Assembly: GCA_031259225.1 (NCBI GenBank)
Contig: JAIRLT010000047.1
Location: 1 to 7,961, forward strand
Direction: 5' to 3'
Source of the DNA: Prevotellaceae bacterium
Lineage (GTDB): Bacteria > Bacteroidota > Bacteroidia > Bacteroidales > UBA932
Length of the DNA stretch: 7,961 bases
In this document: in pieces, positions 1 to 3,746 of the stretch
Numbering within the stretch: the stretch's first letter is position 1
Layout: every line of letters begins with the position of its first letter
The notes under the pieces: generated by a model
The model's database searches: none
What the model was told of the DNA's origin: nothing
Seen by the model: the letters and a program-made list of their open reading frames with translations, nothing else
Made by a program: the position numbers and the translations under genes

Positions 1-177
1 ACTGTTTTTGTCCTTGCATTTTATCCTTACTTTTTTATACAAATATAATGATAATCAATTAAATATAAATGTCCTTATCGTTATCTTTACGCTAATTCTT
101 AGTTGTGCAACAACCACACGAAGAAACCCTATGCGAAGCCCCCTAACCCCCGAAGGGGGAACAATGGAATATGAATT
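1..177. other. AT-rich intergenic stretch with a phrase-type repeat end
   Basis: No convincing gene is seen. The first 100 bases are very AT-rich. The rest carries a GTTG/CAAC dyad around TGCA near 103-115, a C-run/G-run hairpin (listed separately) and a tandem 7-base word GAATTAT just before position 178. This tandem word places ATG codons at 171, 178 and 185 in three different frames. A TTTG at 7-10 is followed by TACTTTTT at 28-35, but the 17-base spacing and the poor second box are not good enough to call a promoter. Confidence 0.5.
147..159. repeat. CCCCC-GAA-GGGGG hairpin
   Basis: A perfect 5-bp GC stem closes a GAA loop, within a context reading CCCCCTAACCCCCGAAGGGG. Similar C-run/G-run palindromes are common intergenic elements in Bacteroidota. 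It has no T-tract on either side, so it is not a typical intrinsic terminator. It lies just upstream of the tandem GAATTAT word, as one more module of the repeat mosaic seen elsewhere in the window. Confidence 0.55.
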
Positions 178-558
178 ATGAATTATGAACAAATAATAAC
201 GCTGGGGAAATATCCAAAGAAACTGGGAAAAGTTTTTTGGGGTGTTAGGAAAGTTTTTGAGCTTGTTTGGGAACTTTCTAATTCCGCTTATAAACTTTGT
301 GAACATGTTTACAAAGATTGTAAGCATGTAAATAATCTTTGTGAACATGCTTACAAACATTGTAAGCATGTAAATAATCTTTGTAAGCATGCTTACAAAC
401 ATTGTAAGCATGTAAATAATCTTTGTAAGCATGTGTACAAACATTGTAAGCATGTAAATAATCTTTGTAAGCATGTAAATAATCTTTGTAAGCACGTAAA
501 TAATCTTTGTAAGCCTGCTTACAAACTTTCTTATCATGCAACAATTCACTTAATATAA
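178..558 (+). CDS. Possible Cys/His-rich heptad-repeat protein, unknown function
   Basis: This 126-codon frame has no recognised family. From about residue 12 to 118 it shows a seven-residue periodicity. Hydrophobic residues recur at two positions three apart (L/V/V/A/V, then V/V/L/L/L), as in a coiled coil. From residue 41 the heptads become near-identical CKHVNNL and CKHAYKH units, giving about eleven Cys and more His. The heptad pattern already exists in the non-identical residues 12-40, which favours a real protein. Against it: the DNA unit is 21 bases, so any frame open in one unit is open in all, and three minus-strand frames are also open. The ATG at 178 lies in a tandem GAATTAT word, so the start is uncertain. 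It ends 19 bases before the next gene and may be co-transcribed with it. There is no signal peptide or membrane segment. Metal binding by the Cys/His face is speculation. Confidence 0.35.
   Translation: MNYEQIITLGKYPKKLGKVFWGVRKVFELVWELSNSAYKLCEHVYKDCKHVNNLCEHAYKHCKHVNNLCKHAYKHCKHVNNLCKHVYKHCKHVNNLCKHVNNLCKHVNNLCKPAYKLSYHATIHLI
298..528 (+). repeat. Eleven 21-bp tandem repeats in two alternating types
   Basis: Units begin at 298 and follow every 21 bases to 528. Type B reads TGTAAGCATGTAAATAATCTT (CKHVNNL), written here as TGTAAGCATG plus TAAATAATCTT. Type A ends in a TAC-AAA variant (CKHAYKH). The order A-B-A-B-A-B-A-B-B-B-A gives a 42-bp higher-order repeat, then a run of three B units. 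Degenerate units flank both ends (277-297 and 529-549). One junction forms the perfect 14-bp palindrome GTAAGCATGCTTAC at 383-396. The near-identity of units points to recent slippage or unequal exchange, so copy number may vary between strains. Confidence 0.95.
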
Positions 559-577
559 ACAAATTAAAAAAACAATT

Positions 578-1249
578 ATGAACAGTCGAAACTTTTTACC
601 GACCAACGACCAGGCATTATTGTCATGGGTCGTAAATTTTCTGGGTTATTTGGCGTCAATATTGCCGCGAATAGGTTTCCCGGAAAGCGTCTACACTGAA
701 TTAGTGGCATTGCGCGACCGCTACGCGCAGAAACTCAGCGTCGCTGACTCGCCGGTCACCCGCACCAAAGCATCGGTGCAGGAAAAGAATGAGGCGAAGA
801 AATCGCTCGTAAGCCGCCTGCGGCAAACGATAGGGGAGTACCTCACGCGCAACCACATGGTTACCGACGCCGACCGCGATAATCTCGGCTTGCCGGTACA
901 CAAAACCACCCGCACACCCGCGCCGGTAGCGACCACGCATCCCTCCGTCGAAATCAACACGTCGGAATTGCGCCGGGTGGGTATCCGCTTTTTTGACGGC
1001 AGCAGTGGTCAGGGTGATGCGAAGCCTTTCGGTCAGCATGGTGCGGAAACAGCCTGGGCGCTATTCGAGCATCCGCAGGAAGTGCATATCAGCGACCTGA
1101 CCCACTCGTCGTTTGACACGCACACGCCGCTGACGCTCGAATTTGCCGACGAAGACCGTGGCAAGACCCTCTACTTCGCCCTCCGCTGGGAAAACACCAC
1201 CGGCGAAAAAGGTCCCTTCGGACCGGTTATGAGCGCGATTATACCGTAA
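578..1249 (+). CDS. Uncharacterised Bacteroidota protein with predicted C-terminal beta domain
   Basis: The 223-residue product resembles a widespread uncharacterised family that I recall from Bacteroidota and some other phyla. No function is known to me. Residues 1-100 are predicted mainly helical (LLSWVVNFLGYLA near the start, then a charged segment ending KKSLVSRLRQTIGEYL). A Pro/Thr-rich linker follows at about 107-128 (HKTTRTPAPVATTHPSVEI). The C-terminal hundred residues look like a small beta-sandwich. They include family-type stretches QHGAETAWALFE, THSSFDTHTPLTLEF, and RGKTLYFALRWENTTGEKGP before a final SAIIP. There is no signal peptide and no catalytic motif. The start fits the family length and lies 19 bases after the heptad-repeat frame. 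The coding sequence is visibly GC-richer than lon in this window (some lines near 60% by eye), suggesting different ancestry. A GAAA hairpin follows the stop by about 50 bases. Confidence 0.82.
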   Translation: MNSRNFLPTNDQALLSWVVNFLGYLASILPRIGFPESVYTELVALRDRYAQKLSVADSPVTRTKASVQEKNEAKKSLVSRLRQTIGEYLTRNHMVTDADRDNLGLPVHKTTRTPAPVATTHPSVEINTSELRRVGIRFFDGSSGQGDAKPFGQHGAETAWALFEHPQEVHISDLTHSSFDTHTPLTLEFADEDRGKTLYFALRWENTTGEKGPFGPVMSAIIP

Positions 1250-1300
1250 ATTTCAAAATTTAAAGATTTCAAAATTCAAAAATTTAACGGTGCAAGAAAG

Positions 1301-1334
1301 AACCGCCGATGCAGAAATGTACCGGCGGTTTTGT
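1301..1334 (+). terminator. GAAA-loop hairpin, copy 1, likely terminator
   Basis: AACCGCCG (1301-1308) pairs perfectly with CGGCGGTT (1323-1330). After one A/C mismatch, four more pairs (T-A, G-T, C-G, A-T) close a GAAA loop at 1314-1317. TTTTG follows. The conserved lead-in GGTGCAAGAAAG is at 1289-1300. It lies about 50 bases after the stop of the plus-strand gene ending at 1249 and would end that transcript. Confidence 0.7.
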
Positions 1335-1372
1335 GTTGAATTAAGAATTGGGAATTAATAATTAGGAATTAT

Positions 1373-1384
1373 CTGGCGCGCCAG
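1373..1384. repeat. 12-bp palindrome CTGGCGCGCCAG, copy 1
   Basis: Perfect GC-rich palindrome between a GAATTA-type phrase and a TTTGAA-type phrase. The same 12 bases recur at 1670-1681 and 7811-7822, always at phrase boundaries. Confidence 0.85.
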
Positions 1385-1422
1385 CTTAAATCTTTGAATT
1401 TTTAAATTTTGAAATTCTTCCT

Positions 1423-1574
1423 GCGCCAGCCGACTTACGACTTATGACTTACGACTTACGACTAAAAGGGTGCAACAAAGAAAAGAACTGCCGGTAAGGA
1501 AACTTGCCGGCGGTTTTTTTTGAAATCTTGAAATTATTGAATTTTGAAATCTTTAAATTGTTCCGGCGTTAGCC
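1423..1574 (+). repeat. Interspersed hairpin element, copy 2
   Basis: This element consists of GCGCCAGCC, four GACTTAC/T heptamers (1432-1459), the lead-in GGTGCAACAAAG, the hairpin, an A/T phrase (TTGAAATCTTG...CTTTAAATTGTTCC) and the connector CCGGCGTTAGCC. The whole arrangement matches the reverse complement of 7679-7817. The first 45 bases match exactly (1423-1467 against 7773-7817). A few indels separate the copies in the A/T phrase. Confidence 0.9.
1486..1521 (+). terminator. GAAA-loop hairpin, copy 2, with T-tract
   Basis: A 13-bp stem without internal mismatch (two G-T pairs) runs from 1486-1498 to 1503-1515 and closes GAAA at 1499-1502. A run of eight T follows at 1514-1521. This is a textbook intrinsic terminator shape on the plus strand. 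It may be a second stop for the transcript of the gene ending at 1249. Confidence 0.75.
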
Positions 1575-1580
1575 AATTAA

Positions 1581-1614
1581 TCACATTAGCACATTAATCA
1601 CATTAGCACATTAG
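1581..1614. repeat. Two tandem 17-base units TCACATTAGCACATTAA
   Basis: The 17-base unit at 1581-1597 is repeated at 1598-1614 with one change in the last base. Each unit is itself made of two CACATTA words. It is bounded by the connector CCGGCGTTAGCC on the left and GCCTGTGGCAGG on the right. Confidence 0.8.
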
Positions 1615-1669
1615 CCTGTGGCAGGGAATTAGGAATTAGAATTAGGTTGGCGCCAATTAGTGGTTAGTG

Positions 1670-1681
1670 CTGGCGCGCCAG
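1670..1681. repeat. 12-bp palindrome CTGGCGCGCCAG, copy 2
   Basis: Identical to the palindromes at 1373-1384 and 7811-7822. A related 10-bp palindrome, TTGGCGCCAA, lies 13 bases upstream at 1647-1656. Confidence 0.85.
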
Positions 1682-1693
1682 AGCGCTGGTAGC

Positions 1694-1740
1694 GACTTAC
1701 GACTTATGACTAAAACAAGCGGACAAGATGCAACAATAAG
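1694..1740 (+). repeat. Partial hairpin element lacking the hairpin
   Basis: GACTTACGACTTATGACTAAAA at 1694-1714 (written GACTTAC-GACTTAT-GACTAAAA) and a nearby GATGCAACAATAAGAA match the heptamers and lead-in of copy 2. The hairpin that should follow is absent. The sequence instead becomes AT-rich and runs into the 3' end of the toxin gene. Confidence 0.55.
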
Positions 1741-1744
1741 AAAT

Positions 1745-1758
1745 ATAGTAATTACTAT
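1745..1758. repeat. 14-bp palindrome ATAGTAATTACTAT
   Basis: A perfect AT-only-arm dyad 15 bases beyond the toxin stop codon on the minus strand. It is too AT-rich to be a strong terminator hairpin. It marks the boundary between the repeat mosaic and the toxin-antitoxin module. Confidence 0.5.
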
Positions 1759-1773
1759 TGTCATAAGCATTGT

Positions 1774-2049
1774 TTATCTATCGTCATAATGATTGGCGGT
1801 TGATAGGATTAAAACTGTGATTTCTTGTTCGGATATATTATATACCAATCGATGCTTTTTAGTGATCCGGCGGGAATAACATCCGGCATAATCGTATTTC
1901 ATTGGTTCGGGTTTCCCGGTTCCGGTATAAGGGTGTTCTATAAGTTCCGCTAATAATTTCCGGAGCTTTTTATAGGCAGCCGTTTCTGATTTTTTCAGCC
2001 GTTTGGTTTCTTCTACGGCTTGTTCCGTGAAGCGGATTTTGTAACTCAT
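1774..2049 (-). CDS. yoeB: Type II toxin, Txe/YoeB-family mRNA interferase
   Basis: The 91-residue product has the YoeB/RelE-like fold signature. Toxins of this family are ribosome-dependent endoribonucleases that cut mRNA in the A site. The diagnostic core GTGKPEPMKY (43-52) and SRRITKKHRLVY (59-70) is intact. The catalytic set of YoeB is present by alignment: Glu48 and Arg67 (E. coli Glu46 and Arg65), and terminal His87-Tyr88 (His83-Tyr84), followed by three extra residues DDR. The toxin therefore looks active. Its ATG overlaps the antitoxin stop as ATGA (2046-2049), indicating translational coupling and antitoxin-first expression. It should be held inactive by the neighbouring antitoxin. 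The length is normal for the family. Confidence 0.93.
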   Translation of the reverse strand: MSYKIRFTEQAVEETKRLKKSETAAYKKLRKLLAELIEHPYTGTGKPEPMKYDYAGCYSRRITKKHRLVYNISEQEITVLILSTANHYDDR

Positions 2050-2315
2050 AAAGTATCCAAAAAGGCTAACAGTTCTTCTTTGTTCATTGGTTTCGTTACT
2101 TTTCCTTCAGCGGCTTGTTTCAGGGATTGGTTTATACGGGAGCGCATTTCCGGTGTAAGGTAGCGGTCATAGTCCTCAACCGGATTTATAGGAGTTATTA
2201 TATACCTTTTGTTTATCCCCCTCCGTATAACGACTTGTGTACCTTTGTCGGATAGATCCAAATATGTTTTCTGATGGGTTCTGAAATCTCTTCCATTTAC
2301 TTCAATTACTTCCAT
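2046..2315 (-). CDS. Type II antitoxin, Phd/YefM-like
   Basis: The 89-residue product sits immediately before the YoeB-like toxin, the standard order. Residues 1-50 (MEVIEVNGRDFRTHQ, then KGTQVVIRRGINKRYIITPI) match the N-terminal DNA-binding alpha/beta part of Phd/YefM antitoxins. The charged C-terminal part (about 53-89: TPEMRSRINQSLKQAAEGKV, then a Lys/Glu-rich helix) is of the kind that threads along the toxin and covers its active site. Antitoxins of this kind are usually unstable and degraded by Lon, which is encoded nearby. The start at 2315 lies about 30 bases after the predicted transcription start. Autoregulation is inferred from a dyad over that site. Confidence 0.9.
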   Translation of the reverse strand: MEVIEVNGRDFRTHQKTYLDLSDKGTQVVIRRGINKRYIITPINPVEDYDRYLTPEMRSRINQSLKQAAEGKVTKPMNKEELLAFLDTL

Positions 2316-2334
2316 ACTTTAATTTTTTAATTTT

Positions 2335-2353
2335 GTATACCAAAACGGTACAC
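2335..2353 (-). promoter_or_regulatory. Putative antitoxin operator dyad
   Basis: GTATACC (2335-2341) and GGTACAC (2347-2353) are inverted repeats with a five-base spacer and one mismatch. The dyad abuts the -7 box and covers the expected transcription start. YefM-type antitoxins bind palindromes with a TGTACA-like core, and the arms resemble this. The assignment is inference. Confidence 0.55.
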
Positions 2354-2383
2354 AAAGGTACGATATTTTTTGAAGCCACCAAA
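2353..2383 (-). promoter_or_regulatory. Bacteroidota-type promoter of the toxin-antitoxin operon
   Basis: On the minus strand TTTG (2380-2383) is followed after 19 bases by TACCTTTG (2353-2360). This fits the Bacteroidota -33/-7 consensus TTTG and TAnnTTTG exactly, at the usual spacing. The start site would fall near 2346, about 30 bases before the antitoxin ATG. Confidence 0.75.
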
Positions 2384-2465
2384 TAATGAATGCGATGGTT
2401 TTAACAGGCATCTATTATCACTGCAAGTTCAAAATTTCAAGGAATGCCGACCGGCACTACTAAGT

Positions 2466-2951
2466 TTATTCTTTTGTGCCGGAGATAGCGGCTATCTTCA
2501 TTCCTTTAGGAATAAAAGCCGACACGTCGCCATGATACAAGAGAATGTCGCGCACGACAGAGGAACAAATATACGCATGTTCCGGGCGCGATGGGAAAAA
2601 TACCGTATCAATAACCGGGGAAAGCTTTTGGTTGGCTTGCGCCATAATGCTTTCAAAGTTGTAATCGCCTATGGTGCGGATACCGCGGATAATAAAATTG
2701 CTGTGATGTGCCCGGCAAAAATCAACGGTCATGGTATCGTATACCACCACTTCTACGTTGCCGGTGTAGGGCTGTAAGGCTTGTTTTATCATATCCGCGC
2801 GCGTTTCGGCAGGGAAAAGCGTTTTCTTTTTTTGGTTATCGCCGATAGTCGCAATAATTACTTTATCGAAAATCTGCAATGCGCGTTGCACTACATCAAA
2901 ATGCCCGATAGTAAACGGGTCGAAAGTTCCGGGGAAAATAGCCGTTTTCAT
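2466..2951 (-). CDS. coaD: Phosphopantetheine adenylyltransferase (CoaD)
   Basis: The enzyme transfers AMP from ATP to 4'-phosphopantetheine, giving dephospho-CoA, the penultimate step of coenzyme A synthesis in the cytoplasm. The 161-residue length is normal. The nucleotidyltransferase signature PGTFDPFTIGH lies at 7-17 with the (T/H)xGH motif at 14-17. Lys43 aligns with the active-site Lys42 of E. coli. RGIR (89-92) and SSVVRD (130-135) are the other conserved nucleotide-binding motifs. In place of the usual ISS the protein has ICSS (128-131). It starts 50 bases after the ung stop, consistent with one transcript. No clear promoter is seen in that gap. After its stop, a weak TGCC/GGCA dyad (2445-2456) has no T-tract. 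Confidence 0.97.
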   Translation of the reverse strand: MKTAIFPGTFDPFTIGHFDVVQRALQIFDKVIIATIGDNQKKKTLFPAETRADMIKQALQPYTGNVEVVVYDTMTVDFCRAHHSNFIIRGIRTIGDYNFESIMAQANQKLSPVIDTVFFPSRPEHAYICSSVVRDILLYHGDVSAFIPKGMKIAAISGTKE

Positions 2952-3001
2952 AAATTTTACGTTGAAAGGTTTTGTACAAATACTGTTTATTTCCTATTGC
3001 T

Positions 3002-3670
3002 TCAAAGGCTCCAATCGATAGGCGCCCGTCCTTGTTGTTGCAGGAGTTCATTGGTTTTTGAGAAATGCCGGCATCCGAAAAACCCCCCGCTCGAAAGCGG
3101 CGAGGGGTGCGCCGTTTCCAGTACAAAGTGCTTGGTGGCGTCAATCAGTATTTTTTTGTTGCGGGCAAAATTGCCCCATAGCAAAAATACAATGCCTTCC
3201 TTCTTTTGCGACAGCGTGGCGATGACCGCATCGGTAAAGGTTTCCCAACCGATTTTGCTGTGCGACATAGGCTCTCCGCTGCGTACGGTCAAGGCGGCGT
3301 TCAGCAGGAAGACGCCTTGTTCCGCCCATTTTTCCAAGCATCCGTGCGATGGCGGCGCAATGCCCAAATCGGTTTCAATTTCCTTGAAAATATTCACCAG
3401 CGACGGTGGCGGGTTCACTCCGCGCGACACCGAAAAGCACAGCCCGTGCGCCTGTCCTGCGCCGTGGTAAGGGTCTTGCCCAAGTATGACTACTTTCACT
3501 TTGTCGAACGGCGTTTTGTCAAATGCATTAAAAATAAGTTTCGGCGGCGGATAAACGGTTTTCCCAGCCAGCATGTCATTGCGCACACATGCGGAAATAA
3601 TCGCAAAATAAGGCTTCTCAAATTCCGCCTGCAAAGCGGTCTTCCAGCTTTCTTCTATTTTTACGTCCAT
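3002..3670 (-). CDS. ung: Uracil-DNA glycosylase, family 1 (Ung)
   Basis: The enzyme removes uracil from DNA, the first step of base-excision repair of deaminated cytosine and misincorporated dUMP. The 222-residue length matches bacterial Ung. Motif A GQDPYHG is at 64-70, with Asp66 as the water-activating residue (Asp64 in E. coli). Phe79 is the uracil-stacking residue and Asn124 in LLNAALTV the base-recognition residue. Motif B HPSPLS begins at His188 (His187 in E. coli). All key residues are intact, so it should be active. The gene lies between lon and coaD on the same strand with gaps of 59 and 50 bases. The lon-ung gap is filled with repeat phrases. Confidence 0.97.
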   Translation of the reverse strand: MDVKIEESWKTALQAEFEKPYFAIISACVRNDMLAGKTVYPPPKLIFNAFDKTPFDKVKVVILGQDPYHGAGQAHGLCFSVSRGVNPPPSLVNIFKEIETDLGIAPPSHGCLEKWAEQGVFLLNAALTVRSGEPMSHSKIGWETFTDAVIATLSQKKEGIVFLLWGNFARNKKILIDATKHFVLETAHPSPLSSGGFFGCRHFSKTNELLQQQGRAPIDWSL

Positions 3671-3675
3671 AGTAA

Positions 3676-3746
3676 AATTTAAAAATTTAAAGATTTAAAA
3701 ATTTCATCACATCTTCGCATACCACATCATCACATCACCACATCAT
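3676..3746. repeat. A/T and CATCACAT phrases spanning the lon-ung gap
   Basis: Two tandem-word blocks lie here: AAATTT/AAAGATTT words at 3676-3704 and CATCACAT/CCACATCAT words at 3705-3746. The second block extends across the lon stop codon, so the last residues of Lon (NDVVM) and its stop are encoded inside the repeat. Confidence 0.7.

Larger units (their letters stand above)
1250..1773. other. Gene-free mosaic of short repeat phrases
   Basis: This 524-base stretch has no believable gene. It consists of modules. There are TTTAAA/TTTGAAA-type A/T phrases (1250-1285, 1385-1416, 1522-1560), GAATTA-type phrases (1337-1370, 1625-1646), GACTTAC heptamers (1432-1463 and 1694-1710) and CACATTA words (1581-1614). 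GC-rich dyad connectors separate them: CTGGCGCGCCAG, CCTGCGCCAGCC, CCGGCGTTAGCC, TTGGCGCCAA. Two GAAA-loop hairpins (1301-1330, 1486-1515) are embedded. Parts recur inverted at 7640-7822, so these are interspersed elements. Confidence 0.8.

Noticed and set aside
319..507. Array of Bacteroidota promoters, because AATCTTTG recurs in the repeat
   Set aside because: The boxes are 21 or 42 bases apart, which does not fit the 27-29 bases needed between the -33 and -7 box starts, and the first base of the -7 box is wrong.
298..528. CRISPR array
   Set aside because: The units are contiguous 21-bp tandem repeats without unique spacers, and no cas gene is present.
55..549. Minus-strand 164-codon frame with MLTKIIY repeats
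   Set aside because: It is open mainly because the 21-bp unit has no stop in any minus frame. Its C-terminal part reads through the C-run/G-run hairpin and the GAATTAT words, which are clearly non-coding.
278..562. Minus-strand 94-codon frame with AYKDYLH repeats
   Set aside because: Same reason: a by-product of the stop-free 21-bp unit, with no sensible non-repeat part.
2445..2456. Terminator after coaD (TGCCGACCGGCA dyad)
   Set aside because: The stem is only about four pairs with a short loop, and no T-tract follows on the minus strand.
2370..2777. Plus-strand 135-codon frame
   Set aside because: It lies antisense to coaD and the spacer, and shows no protein family features.
2952..3001. 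Separate coaD promoter
   Set aside because: TATTTG occurs but lacks the two-base gap of TAnnTTTG, and no well-placed TTTG pairs with another box.
3206..3682. Plus-strand 158-codon frame
   Set aside because: Antisense to ung, whose motifs are complete on the other strand.
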